Positions 1-12,444 of a stretch of DNA of 64,000 nt are shown here, in pieces (the first letter of the stretch is position 1; each line of letters opens with the position of its first letter). A model generated the notes under the pieces. That model was not told where the DNA came from. It saw only the letters and a program-made list of their open reading frames with translations, and did no database searches. The position numbers were made by a program, and so were the translations under genes. The DNA comes from Pleurodeles waltl (Eukaryota; Chordata; Amphibia; Caudata; Salamandridae): contig NC_090448.1 of the NCBI RefSeq assembly GCF_031143425.1, positions 532,784,313 through 532,848,312 on the forward strand, in the 5' to 3' direction.

Positions 1-660
1 GGGTGGGGCCACTGGAGTTGCTCTTCGCCAAGACACCATCAGCCACAGCTTAGAGGCTCTATCAGGAGTCCCTAGGCATGATGCGCCAGTTATTGACCGA
101 ACTCTGGGAAATCAAGCTACTACAGAGGAATATGCATAGGACATGAGGCAACAGATGGAGGCCCACAATGATAACACAGCCTCCCTAACAGGGGTGCTGA
201 GGTACAAACAAACCACCCTGAGCAGAGCTTTTCAACAACAGTCTACCCCTTCTTTTGGCTCATGAGCAGCAGGCCCGTCAACATCAGTGCCAGCCACTTG
301 AAGTGAGGCCCTGTAAGAGGAACAGCAAGCCACAGACACCCTTGCCTCTGTAGCAGTAGACCCCCACCAAGACAAGCGGGGACATCCAGCAAAGAATCCA
401 GGCGGTATGGATGGCAGAACACCCATCACTACCAGTAATAACTCTCTTGCTTAAGGACCTTCTTTGAACGTTACATCTTCACTCTGGACTGATCCGGAAG
501 GACCTACCATTTCCAAAGGGAGGAGTACCCTGGACTTTGGACTCCCAATGGTGTGGCATCTACTCCAATGATTTCATTCATCATGACTGATCCCTTCACC
601 TCTGAATTTTTGTTGAGTCATGCCACACATTTTATGTTAGTCATAGCTGCACAATAAAAT
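1..660 (+). pseudogene. Myb/SANT-like gene A (H1), 3' remnant
   Basis: This is the decayed C-terminal part and 3' untranslated region of the DNA-binding accessory gene that leads each Harbinger copy. No long frame survives. It is recognised by position upstream of the antisense transposase, by a short stretch near 300-330 that reads like the Leu-Arg-Pro-rich C-terminus of the H2 and H4 genes, and by a terminal AATAAA. The N-terminal Myb domain would lie before the window start. The assignment rests on order and weak similarity only. Confidence 0.45.
653..658 (+). promoter_or_regulatory. Polyadenylation signal of H1 gene A
   Basis: AATAAA sits at the end of the gene A remnant. H2 (27,345) and H4 (57,043) have the same signal at the equivalent place. 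Confidence 0.5.
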
Positions 661-1040
661 CACCCTTCAATTACTCTGATTTTGAATTCATATTTAGCCA
701 TGTAGATATGTTAGACCATGTGAACCATACAGTGATGATCCAAGGTACTTGTTCAAGTTGCATGTACACATTGACCAGCTCAGGATTACAAACCTCACAC
801 ACAAACACATACATACTAGTGTCTGGTCAAAACAAAAGTGTTATTACAGTGATCAGCAGATGGGCTGTCCATATGTCTGCACTATTGGAAATCAAGAATG
901 ATTTACTCATACTGAGTAAATGAACATACTTACAGGTACACACACCCAGACCACGGAAGGAAGGAATTTGTCAGACATTGTTCTGTAGAATAGACAAACA
1001 CTGATGTAGTTGATGGCAGGAGCTTGAGCCTTATCGCATA

Positions 1041-3221
1041 AGTTAGAAATGGGGTCTTTGGTTGGCAGTCAGGTTACCCCTTGTCTAAGCAAGGACCCTC
1101 ACGCTATTCGGGATAAGACACACACAATTCAAATTATCCTGTGCCCCCCCTCTGGTAGCTTGGCCCTGAGCAGTCAGGCTTAACTTAGAAGGCAATGTGT
1201 AAACTATGTGTGCACTAAATCATACAACAACACCATATATCACCACAAAAATACAGAAATATATCATATTTATCTGATAAGATGCAGGTCAAAATGATTA
1301 AAACGCAACAAGTATATGTTGAGATATCCCTATAAAAGTGATATAAAGTGTCTTAAGTCTTTTAAAAGCAATCAAAGACTCTTTCAAGCACAAAGTACCT
1401 GGTTCGCGTGCAAAATCTCTGCAAAGAACCGCAGAGGAGGAGATGCGTGGAAACAAAAGGGTGTGCATCGATTTCTCGGGCTGTACACGGCATTGCGTCA
1501 TTTAGTTTTCATGCAGGGACGGCTGTGCGTTGATTTCTGGCGCTCGGTCGTGGATCCTCTTCGGGTTGCGGGGTTTTCGGACACCCCGGGGATGATACGT
1601 GGATTTCCTGTGCTAGCCGGATGAAGTCACAGGAGCTGCGTCAATTCAGTGGGCGTTGTGTCAAATTTTCTACCGCCCGGCAGGTGCTGCGTTGATTTCT
1701 CTCCGGAAGTCAGGCTGCATCATTCCAGCTCGGCTGTGAGGCGATCCGGTGGGCGTGCGTCAAATTTCCAGTTGCTACATTGGGGCTGTGTGAATCTTCT
1801 GGATGCGAAGTCAGGCTGCGTCATTCCAGTTTGGCGTGCAGTGAAATTTTTACCAGGGTGTAGGCTGTGCATCAAATTTCACCACACAAGGGGTCCTTTT
1901 TGTAGAGATGAAGTGTTTTTGGTCCTAAGACTTCAGAGAACAGGAGGCAAGCTCTATCCAAGCCCTTGGAGAGCACTTCTTCACCACAGCCAGAGAGCAG
2001 CAAGTCAGCAGGGCAACAGCAAGGCAGCAGTCCTTCACAGGAAGCAGACAGGTGAGTCCTTTCGGCAGCCAGGCAGTTCTTCTTGGCAGAATCAAGGTTC
2101 TGATTCAGGTTTCTTCTCCAGGAAGTGTCTGAGTTGGTAGAGGCAGAGGCACTGTTTAAATACCCAAATGTGCCTTTGAAGTGGGGGAGACTTCAAAGAG
2201 TGGCTTAGAAGTGCACATGGTCCCCTTTTAGTTCAATGCTGTCTGCCAGGGTCCCAGTAGGGAGTGTTGTAGTCCTTTGTGAGAGGGCAGGCTACTGTCC
2301 TTTGACATGCAAGTGTCAGGCCCTCCACCCTCCCTGCCCAGGAAGACCCATTCAAAATGCAGATGTATGTGAGGCTGAGTATCCTGTGTTCGGGGTGCGT
2401 CTGAGTGAATGCACAAGGGAGCTGTCAACTAAACCCATCCAGACAGAAGGATTTAAGAGCAGAGAAATGTTCACCTGCTAAAAGTGGCATTTCTAAAATA
2501 GTAATATTAAATCCAGCTTCACCAGTCAGCAGGATTTCGTATCACCATTCTGGCCATACTAAATATGACCTTCCTACTCCTTTCAGATCAGCAGCTACCA
2601 CTCAAGCAATGTACGAGGGCAGCCCAAATGTTAGCCTATGAAGGGAGCAGGCCTCACAGCAGTGTAAAAACGAATTTAGGAGTTTTACACTACCAGGACA
2701 TGTAAACTACACAGGTACATGTCCTGCCTCTGCCTACACATCACCCTGCCCTATGGGTTACCTAGGGCATACCTTAGGTGTGACTTATGTGTAGACAAAG
2801 GGGAGTTTTAGGCGTGGAAAGTACTTATGAATGCCAAGTCCAATTGGCAGTGAAACTGCACACATAGGCCTTGCAATGGCAGTCCTGAGACAAGATTGAG
2901 GGGCTACTTAAGTGGGTGGCACAATCGCCGGCATCCTCATGGAAGGGGGTTTCCCGCTGGGCTGGCGGGCGGCCTTCCGCCCGCCAAAGTCAGAATGACC
3001 CCCATAGTGCACTATACTGGGAGCTTATAAGTCAATCAAATAATCCAATTGGGTATGATCCAATGTTACCATGTTTAAAGGGAGAGAGCATATGCACTTT
3101 AGCACTGGCTAGCAGTGTTAAAGTGCGCAGAGTCTTAAAACCAGCAAAAACAGTATCTAAAAAGCGGAGGGAGGCAGTCAAAAAGTTAGGGGTGACCACC
3201 CTAAGGCTGTCCAGTCTAACA
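1041..3221 (-). repeat. Solo LTR, copy A
   Basis: The element is about 2.2 kb and noncoding. Its ends are AGTTAGA (ancestral TGTTAGA) and TCTAACA, flanked by GCATA at 1,036-1,040 and ACATA at 3,222-3,226, which is a near-perfect 5-bp target duplication. It is homologous in inverted orientation to 10,551-12,444: both share the 'gggtctctagttggcagtcag' type block next to one end and the 'agagcatatgcac' block near the other. No gag or pol is present, so this is a solo LTR. It contains a run of diverged GTGCGTCAATTT-type short repeats between about 1,400 and 1,880. LTR orientation is not certain; the strand given only marks that it is opposite to copy B. Confidence 0.65.
2926..3003. mobile_element. 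Truncated GC-rich hairpin element inside solo LTR A
   Basis: The sequence contains the arm 'tttcccgctgggctggcggg', the inverted GGCGGGCGG/CCGCCCGCC and the terminal AGAATGACCCCC seen at the ends of the complete elements. Only the last 78 bases of one end survive. Comparison with copy B shows that LTR sequence adjoining the left side is also missing, so the insertion was followed by a deletion. Confidence 0.6.
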
Positions 3222-3988
3222 ACATACCACACCAAAGTAATTCAACCTCAAATATGCAAGATACAGACAGATGGCAGCACAACAGTCCCTGATCATAGGG
3301 CCATCATAATCCAGATCCCATCAATCTGGTGGTATGGCACAAACATATGTCAGTATCGTGGCACAAGCACTGTGGCCTACAATGGTGAAACACATCAACT
3401 GCTACATACAGGTCATACAAAAGGTGTTTAGCCAATGTGAAGGAAAAAGGACTTGGTTGTAAGCTAGGACTACATATTTGATGACCACATGGTGACACAC
3501 ATGATATATCAGGCCCACCACAGGACACAAAACAAGTGCAATAGGCATTCCTGAACCTTCATCCTAACACTGTGCAAACTGTCTTGGCACAGGTCTCATA
3601 CACCCAAACTCTGCGACCTACATTACTTGGAACAATTCATGTTGACTTTATATGTCAGAACAGCATTACATACCTGCCCATGTCACAACTCTGAAATGTC
3701 ATGGTGAAGGTAGCTGTACAAAGAACAAAACAAGGAGTATAGGATTGAATCAATATCTATTACACAAGTCACATAGCAAGTATCTCGAAAAGCAAATTGC
3801 ATTGCAAGGAAACTGACACAAACAAAGAAACATCATCAAGGTGGGGCTGTGTCAAATCAAGCAGCCTTTGGCTGAATAATGCAGAGTATCAGCTGCCTAG
3901 CAGTTTCCAAAATACTCAATTTAACACATTCTCACAACTATAGTTCATTGTACAGTCACAGTCATGACATCAAATGGCATACTTACAC
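3222..3988. other. H1 internal noncoding DNA
   Basis: This stretch lies between solo LTR A and the 3' end of the transposase remnant. Only short random frames occur, and I see no conserved element. Confidence 0.5.
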
Positions 3989-5108
3989 TCATGAGAAGTA
4001 GCTGTGGATGATATCTTCTCGCAAGTCAGCTCCTTCCTCATTACCACTGTCATCCTCACTTGGCATTTTAGGATTCTCACCTGGTGGCGCTGAAGGCTCC
4101 CCCTCCTCTGAGATGTATGGGATATTCCTCGGCAGGGCACTGTTGTGGAGCATGCAGCATGCCACAGTGATCTGACACACTTTCCCGGGTGAGTAGAGGA
4201 GGGCTCTACCAGTCCTGTCCAGATAGTGGAATCTGGTCTTCAGGAGCCCAAAAGCCTGTTCCACAGGCTGCTGTGTACTTCCATGGGCCTCATTATAGCG
4301 GACTTCCCCTGGCATACTTGGATTCCACAGCAGTGTCATAACCTAGGACGGGTTGGATATGCTGATTCTCCTGTTAAGGAATGGGACATAAGTGCAACAA
4401 TGAGTCACTGACTTAATGATTGTAGCATATGACATTGCTCACACACAATGAGGACAGACATGACTGACCAGACAGCCAGGCCCTTTCTGGGTGCAGTTGT
4501 GGCATCAGCTGGAGTATGGTGCTCTCCGCATTATAAAGGAATCACAGGCTGATCTTGGATAATGACCACAAACATTTGAGATGTAGAGAGCCGCCAAACA
4601 GACAGCTTGCATGTGGATAGAATGGAAGTTCTTTCTGTTGCAATAGACTTGTTTAATGGCCTGCGGTGGCACCAAGCCAACCTGCGTGCCATCAATGGGA
4701 TGCAAATATGGGAGGTAAGCAAAACCATAGAAGTCAGCCTTCACATTGGCTAAATATTCACATCGGAGGAACATGATATAGCTGTCAATGTGTTTCAAGA
4801 TTGCTGAGAGGAAATCCTTAAACACCAGACTGAACATAGGTTGGGACATAGGACCGGATAGGGCCACTGTATTTTGGAAGGGTCCTCTGGCCAGGAAGTG
4901 CAATGCTGACATGACGTGAACAATGGGTTGTATGCAGCTTGGATTACGCTTAGCTGGCATCAGATCTGACTCCAACTGATGGCATAAATCCACTATTGTT
5001 TGTCTAGTCACACGGTACAACTGTTTGATGTGGTGTTCTTCCATGGTCTGAAGGTCTGGCAGTGGATGATAGACAGCAGGTTGATGCATCCTCCGTCTCC
5101 CAGGGTAC
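3989..5108 (-). pseudogene. Harbinger (HARBI1-type) transposase, H1
   Basis: This is a broken nuclease/transposase of the PIF/Harbinger DDE family, which would cut and rejoin the element ends in the nucleus. The main exon begins after an AG acceptor at 5,109-5,110 and runs to about 4,505. It holds the VYHPLPDL start region, the FSLVF and LHFLA blocks and the first catalytic Asp in PIDGTQVG. A second block (4,339-3,989) has the motif around the catalytic Glu (VEQAFGLLKTRF), the ACCMLHN motif and an acidic C-terminus ending HSYFS. The 165 bp between them correspond to an intron seen in H2 and H4; the region of the second catalytic Asp (GDSGYPN in H3) is not recognisable. Inactive. Confidence 0.8.
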
Positions 5109-5837
5109 CTATGTGTGACAAGACATTATTTGTAACATTGGTCAGTGTGCCACATACATGATGCATGCCAACAATATCATTTGACAAAGCATTTCTGACT
5201 GGATAGACATGACACAGTACACATGCCAACTTGGAACTACACAAGGGTCACATGTGACCCCCCCATGGTTGCCCACACGCGTCACCAATGTGGATTTCAG
5301 TGATACCCAACTATCTGCTACACAATTGCCCCTCGAAATGTGACTGCATTTTTCGACCACCAAAAACTACCATCGGTGTGGCACCCCATGCCCCAGCGTC
5401 ATATGCCATCTGTGCCCGCAACACACTACACCCGTGGTTCTGTAGTAGGACCTACATAACAAGCCAACATGAGGATGTTTGTGATGATCCTACACATACA
5501 TTCTATGGTTGATGCAGTTTACACAGCCATATACAGTATTTTCACTCGCCAAAATGGGGGATGCCTGACCTACTCCACTGGACCTTAGGAACCACCCATG
5601 ACCGTCTGCAGAAGTCATCCGTGCGGTAGGCGGTTTGACACGCGGCGTACACATCCATATGCTATCATTATTGCCTCTGGCGGTCACAGCCCAATGGCTG
5701 TGTCTGTCAGCTGTGATGATAGCCTATGTCTTGGATGTGACCGCCATGTTGTACAAATTCACTCACTTGACTCCTGAAACTGCTGCCAGCAACACCTCTA
5801 CTACTTGAGCTGCTGTGGGCCACCTCTGGGAGCAATC
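5109..5837. promoter_or_regulatory. Region between transposase exon 2 and gene B (H1)
   Basis: This stretch separates the antisense transposase exon from sense gene B. It contains GGCGGTCAC, an inverted CCAAT box (CCCAATGG) and GACCGCCATG near 5,680-5,750, then CACTTGACTCCTG. The same motifs occur in the same order in H2, H3 and H4, consistent with a promoter for gene B. Function is inferred. Confidence 0.4.
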
Positions 5838-6109
5838 ACAACACTTTCAGCAGGTGACAGGACCCCTGCCTTCTCTCCAGAGGAGCCCAAGAGACATGTA
5901 AATGAGGTCCTTCCCCTGTATGGACAGCTCTATGGCTCACCAGAGGAGCAGGTCAGTACCTCGTGTGCACAATTGACTCTGTTCAATACAGTCGTTTCCC
6001 TCCTCACAGACTACAATGTGCCCCTGTTGGACCTCTTGTGTGCCTCTTGTTGCAGTCAGTGTGGCATCAAAGGGCTGTACATAGTGCAGGTATTGGTGAA
6101 CAGTACTAT

Positions 6110-6738
6110 GGGGGTGATTTTAACCTTGGCGGACGGCGGAGGCCGTCCGCCAAGGTACCGCCGTGAAATGACCGCACCGCGGTCAAAAGACCGCGCGGCC
6201 ATTTAAACATTTCCGCTGGGCCGGCGGGCGCTCTCCGAAAGAGCACCCGCCGGCCCAGCAGAAATGCCCCTGCAACGAGGACGCCGGCTCAGAATTGAGC
6301 CGGCGTAGTTGCAGGGGTGCGACGGGTGCAGTTGCACCCGTCGCGTATTTCAGTGTCTGCAAAGCAGACACTGAAATACTTTGCGGGGCCCTCTTATGGG
6401 GGCCCCTGCAGTGCTCATGCCATTGGCATGGGCACTGCAGGGGCCCCCAGGGGCCCCGCGGCACCCCCTACCGCCATCCTGTTCATGGCGGGTTTCCAGC
6501 CATGAACAGGATGGCGGTAGGGGGTGTCTGAATCCCCATGGCGGCGGAGCGCGCTCCGCCGCCATGGAGGATTCAATGGGGCAGCGGTAAACCGGCGGGA
6601 GACCGCCGGTTTACCCTTTCTGACCGCGGCTGAACCGCCGCGGTCAGAATGCCCTCGGGAGCACCGCCAGCCTGTTGGCGGTGCTCCCGTGGTCGGTGAC
6701 CCTGGCGGTCACCGGTCGCCAGGGTCAGAATGACCCCC
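6110..6738 (+). mobile_element. GC-rich hairpin-chain element, copy 1
   Basis: This is a 629-bp nonautonomous element flanked by TAT on both sides (6,107-6,109 and 6,739-6,741). Its ends are GGGGGTGATTTTAACC and the inverted GGGGGTCATTCTGACC, matching Harbinger termini. The interior is a run of consecutive short hairpins, for example GACGGGTGCA/TGCACCCGTC, TTTCAGTGTCTGC/GCAGACACTGAAA and CCTGCAGTGC/GCACTGCAGG. The long open frames inside it are by-products of GC content and symmetry and not genes. Confidence 0.85.
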
Positions 6739-7191
6739 TATATGTTGAATTCATTAACATTGTGTTGTGTGATGTGTTTTTGGGGTCATAGATCCTTCTT
6801 GTGTTGGATGCGCATAACTAGGCAAGGAGACCTTACTGACATCCAATTAAATTTATTTTTTTATGATGGTTGTAAATGTTAGGCAACATGTATGTGCATG
6901 ACAACATGAGCTGTGTTTGCATCTTGTTTGAGTCATTTGAGGATCTCGTAAGCAATGTGCATAGTGCCACAGAACTTTGGATCCACATCTGGCCTTGCAA
7001 TACTGTTGTCTGGAAGGCATATCATGACTCACTCTGCCCTTCAGGTTGCCACACAAAGCACAAGCTACATTGATGATGGCCACATGCTGTACTGTCATGC
7101 AGGGAATGGAAATGTGAGTGTCATGTAGGTTCTGTATGCTCAGCCTGCAGAGACTAGGGCTTGTCGAATGTATCTCCCAGTATGGGACATA

Positions 7192-7821
7192 GGTGGTCAT
7201 TCTGACCCTGGCGGTCTTTGACCGCCAGGGCGGAGGACCGCGGGAGCACCGCCGACAGGCCGGCGGTGCTCCAATGGGGATTCCGACCGCGGCGGTAAAG
7301 CCGCGGTCGGACCGGCACCACTGGCGGGGTCCCGCCAGTGTACCGCGGCCCCATTGAATCCTCCGCGGCGGCGCAGCTTGCTGCACCGCCGCGGGGATTC
7401 CGACCCCCCCTACCGCCATCCAGATCCCGGCGGTCGGACCGCCGAGATCCGGATGGCGGTAGGGGGGGTCGCGGGGCCCCTGGGGGCCCCTGCAGTGCCC
7501 ATGCCACTGGCATGGGCATTGCAGGGGCCCCCGTAAGAGGGCCCCTACATGTATTTCACTGTCTGCTGCGCAGACAGTGAAATACGCGACGGGTGCAACT
7601 GCACCCGTCGCACAGCTTCCACTCCGCCGGCTCGATTCCGAGCCGGCTTCATCGTGGAAGCCTCTTTCCCGCTGGGCTGGCTGGCGGTCTGAAGGCGACC
7701 GCCCGCCAGCCCAGCGGGAAAGTCAGAATTACCGCCGCGGTCTTTCGACCGCGGAACGGTAACCTGACGGCGGGACTTTGGCGGGCGGCCTCCGCCGCCC
7801 GCCAAGGTCAGAATGAGGGCC
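7192..7821 (-). mobile_element. GC-rich hairpin-chain element, copy 2 (inverted)
   Basis: This is a 630-bp copy with ATA on both sides (7,189-7,191 and 7,822-7,824) and ends GGTGGTCATTCTGACC and GGCCCTCATTCTGACC. The hairpins occur in the reverse order to copy 1, so the two form an inverted pair about 450 bp apart in intron 1 of H1 gene B. Confidence 0.85.
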
Positions 7822-10550
7822 ATAGTCCAGGCTGTGGGAGAGTCACTGTGAGTATGCAACCATGGCACTGTGCCCACTCCCTGTACACCAGTAGATCATG
7901 TCATGAGGCCAATATGATTCTCTAGTGGCATAACTTGCCCTGAATGCCTCAGACCATTATCTAGATTAGGAATGGGTACAGAAGTACATCCCAGTACTAG
8001 TCCATATGTGCATTTTCCATCATTGTCAATGTGTGTCTTTGATTTAAGACAGGTCCCTTACTCCCACAGCTTTGTTGTCACATTCACATACGTCATAATT
8101 GTCTGTACAGGCCTATTGCACAAATGACAGAACTACAGTGCTGACAGTGCGTAGATTCCTGGTAGGCCATGACATGTGACTCAGTAGCTTGGTCAAATAG
8201 TAGAAATTGTACAATGCATACCTTCGTATGTTGGATGCCATCTCTTTAGTTCAGACACATATGTCCAAAGAAGGGTTCTCTAGTACAGGTACATACCACA
8301 GAACAACCCCCTGAAGTGGCATGAGTCTGCATTTGGTAGGCCACATGTCTACACGTGCACAGGGAAGACCCTTTCTGTACCTACCTTGCCAGGCCCTTCA
8401 TTGTCACCCATCTGTACTGTGGATGTTACCTATAGGAACTGTATGCAGTGAGTCAATCTCACAGACTGTGAATATGTTGGTCTAGTCACACCTAAGGAAT
8501 TTACCCTCCAAAAGCCACATATGTGTGTAGTGTTTCATTGTGGCTCACATCACAGTACATGTTGTTGAAGCCTGGGCTACCTGTTGTGATTAGGCTTGCT
8601 TAGTCATTGTAGGCCATAAGCAGGGTAGTGGGTTAGTCTGAAGAAGGATACAAAAGTGTGTAGTCATGCCCCTGTACTCTTTGGCATATGTGCTTTACAC
8701 CTGTGGTGTGTTGACAAATTGATCATTTTTTGCCTGGTGTTCCTGCCACATGTATGACACAACCATTTTTGGCAAAAATCTGTGATTGTAATAACTTGAT
8801 TTGTCTCTTGCATCCATACAGGTAAACACTCATCAGAAGAAGGCGATATGGAGAGCCATCGCCCAGAATGTGCCGACCCTGGGGGTCCACAGCTGGTGGA
8901 ACACCCACAGTCGCAAGAGGTAGAAGGACCTGAGATGCTTGGCCCAGAAGAACGCAGAGGTCCAGCCGGGGCTGTCCTCCCAACATGGACAGGGTGCATG
9001 TCAGACCATGACCCCCCCGAAATGGGTCACATTCTGGCAGTGGCGTTCACCAGACCTTGATGGGCGTTTGACAGGAACACAGCAGCCACAAGGGGGTGAG
9101 TACAGGGCATATTCCTGCCTGTCACATAGCCAAGTTAATGTGTTAGGTTCTGACATCTCACCCTGATGATTAGGAATGAGGCATGTGTGACACAGTAGAT
9201 GAGTAACTGTTTGTGTAGACTTAATGTGGTGCATACTGATGTGCCTTGCATATTGGCCCAGGGACCTAGGAGACAACTGTGTACACTCCACAAACAATGT
9301 GCTCTCCTGGGACAACACATGGATGTGTACATTGATCAATCAAGTAATGTTTGTTGGTGTTGTGGGTGTAAATTCTATGCTACAGACCACTACTCATCAG
9401 TGTTACAGCCCAAAAAAAAAGAAGTGATGGATCACTGTCCTTAGCCATGTGTCAAGTCCAGTGAATAAATTGACATCTTCCCCCCCTGAGGCCATTTGTC
9501 TTCAGTGTGTGACAAGTGCTGATGCCTCAAAACTGTCTGTCATGTGTAGATGGCCATCATACATGTGACAGAGCATACATTGTTCTTTGGGTCAGCTACA
9601 GATCAAAGCTTTCCCTTGGTAAGTTGGGAATGTGCATTGACATGATTTATGTGCCATCACTGTTGCCAGCATTCCATGTGCCTACATGTTAGCATGTGTC
9701 CTTTACTCTTTTGGCAAAATGTGTACACTTCTGTTTCATGCATGTTCTACCTGTGTTAATGTGCTAATTTCTGAAGTCCCTCAAATATATGTGCATGCCA
9801 ACCTGTGTTTGGAAGAGAACATTTGCAATGGGGCTATACTTCAAGTGGTGCCACAGACAGGAGTATATCACCATTGATTGTTGGCTCACACATACCCATG
9901 CCATTTGGCGTATGCAACTGCAGTAACAATGAGGGATATGACGGGTAGGACTATAGTTTGTGCCCACAATGTGCATTTCCATGCCATTGATGTAGCTTGA
10001 TGTGACATGCATCATGGAGTGACTTGGAGTTATGTTGGAAACATGTGGTTGGGTACAACCATTCACCCACAGACATCTGGGTTTGCAGGACCAAAATGGA
10101 GGCATTGGTGTAGCTTCCCATTAGCATATTGAGGGCCTTCTGCAAGTATCTGCAAATCTCTGGGCCTCTCCAACATACAGACGACTAATGGTGTTTACTG
10201 ATGCAACCTGAGTATGTCTTTGTAAGGGGTGCTAGACATCAGAGGTGATTGCCCTGGGGCTTGCTGATTCATTGTGCTGTGGATTTTAGAGACATACCTC
10301 CCTGGCATTTTGCCTCCAGTGTACAGTTCTATGCCAAATATGTAGCATATCTGAGCAACATTAGTGCTACCTCCATGACTTCATTAGGACAAATTTCACA
10401 TTTTGAAGTGTGCGTTGTTGTTATGTTTCCAGTGTGACATGAGTATTTCCATGTCACCTTCTCCAGGCTACTGTACTGTTGTCAGCAACATGGCAGGTTT
10501 TAGGAGCATCATTTCTTTTTGTTGTGTTACTGCATATGTGAAAATAGATA

Positions 10551-12444
10551 TGTTAGACCTGGCCCTTTTTTACAGGGTTTTACACAAATTGTTTGCCTCC
10601 TTCCTCCTATTTTTTCTGACCAGTTTTGTTGGCTTTAGGACTCTGGGCATTTTACCACTGCTAACCAATCCTAAGGTGCATATGCTCTCTGTGTAAATTG
10701 TATTGGTGATTGGTTTAGCAATGATTGGCATATTTGATTTACTAGCAAGTCCCTAGTAAAGGGCACTAGAGGTGCACAGTGCCTGTCAATCAAATACTAC
10801 TAGTGGGCCCGCAGAACTGATTGTGCCACCCACAAGAGTAGCCCTGTAAACATGACTCAGACCTGCCACCGCAGTGTCTGTGTGCACAGTCTTACACTAC
10901 CAATTCGACCTGGCAAGTGTACCCACTTGCCAGGCCCAAACCTTCCCTTTTTGTACATATAAGGCATCCCTAAGGTAGGCCCTTGGTGGGCCCATGGGCA
11001 GGGTGCACTGTATGTTAAAGGTGGAACATGTACTGATGTGTTTTATATGTCCTAACAGTGAAATACTGTCAACTTCGTTTTTCACTGATGCACGGCCTAT
11101 CTCTCTCATAGGTTGACATTGGGCTGCCTTTAAATTTTCTTAAAGTGAAGTTTCCCTTTGGGAGCAGACAGAGCGCTGGAGTTTGGGGTCTCTGAACTCA
11201 CAATTTAAAAATACATCTTTTGGTAAAGTTGGTTTTTAAATTGTCAATTTGAAAATGCCACTTTTAGAAAGTGGACATTTTCTTGCTTAAACCATTCTGT
11301 GACTGTCCCTGCTTGTGTATTCCCTATCTGGGTTAGACTGACAGTTGGGCCGTTTGTGAATCCCCACTAGACAGTGACACAAAGGGAGCTGGGGTATAGA
11401 GGAGGGAGGAGTGGTCACTTACACCTGAATGGGCTGTGCCTGCTGTGTTGGACTACAGTTGCTGCTTCTGCCTGAAAGAGGACAAATACTAGACTTTGTG
11501 GTATATTCCTGCTTGTGTAGTGTTTCCAAGGGCTTGAATTGAGCTTAGCTTCTGTTTTGAAGTCTCAGGGCCATCAAAGACTTCCTCTGCCAGCACCTGG
11601 ACTCTCTGCTGAGACTCCTGCCCTGCAAAGTGGTACCCAGTCCAGTCCATGGGCCCTTGAAAGGTGAAACTGGTAGAACAAGCACTGAAATCCACGCACA
11701 GGAAGCCGATGCACCACTTGCAATGTGGCTGTAAAAACGATGTGCCACCCGCCCCACGGCTGAAATTCACGCACCACCTGCATCGCAGCCGGGAAATCGA
11801 CGCATCACATGCATCGCAGCTGGAGAAACAACACAACACCTGCTTGCGGCTGCTGAAAATGGCGCAAACCCCTCACAGCGCGGTTTTCCATCACTGTGAA
11901 GCCGGATTTGTGATGTATCATCACTGGGCATCAAACATCAATACACACCTGCGCAGACCCGAGGTGCCCCATCGGGAAAACAACACACTGTCTCACTTGC
12001 AAGTGAGAAAATGACGCATTGCTGAATTTTTTGATGCTCGCTCGCCTGAACGCCTTTATTTGTGATGCAAATCAGGTACTTTGTGTAACAACAACGTTTA
12101 CATTGTTTTCTATGGGGTAAGAAACTATTATTTTAAAAATTCATAACTTTACTTGTGTATGTTGGATGTTTGTCATTTGGGTCTTCTTTGATTTAGATAA
12201 ATGTTGGCTCTTTTTCTAAACTGGTGTGGTACCCATTTTTTAGTGTTTTCACTGTATTACTGTGTGTGTTGGTACAAATACTTTACACATTGTCTTCGGG
12301 ATAAGCCTGACTGCTTGTGCCAAACATCCAAGGGGTTGAGCAGGAGTTATCTTAAGTGTGTATCTCCATTGTCCTGACTAGAGTGAGGGTCTCTGCTTGC
12401 ACAGAGTGCAAACTGACTGCCAACTAGAGACCCCATTTCTAACA
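10551..12444 (+). repeat. Solo LTR, copy B
   Basis: This is a 1,894-bp element beginning TGTTAGA and ending TCTAACA. It is flanked by AGATA (10,546-10,550) and AGATG (12,445-12,449), a 5-bp target duplication with one mismatch. There is no internal coding region. It belongs to the same family as copy A in the opposite orientation. Between about 11,690 and 12,030 it carries diverged repeats of a 'gacgcaccacctgcatcgcagc'-type unit. Confidence 0.65.

Noticed and set aside
6183..6733. Several overlapping open frames on both strands in the GC-rich element
   Set aside because: They mirror each other across the hairpin stems and recur on both strands in every copy; by-product of GC content and symmetry.
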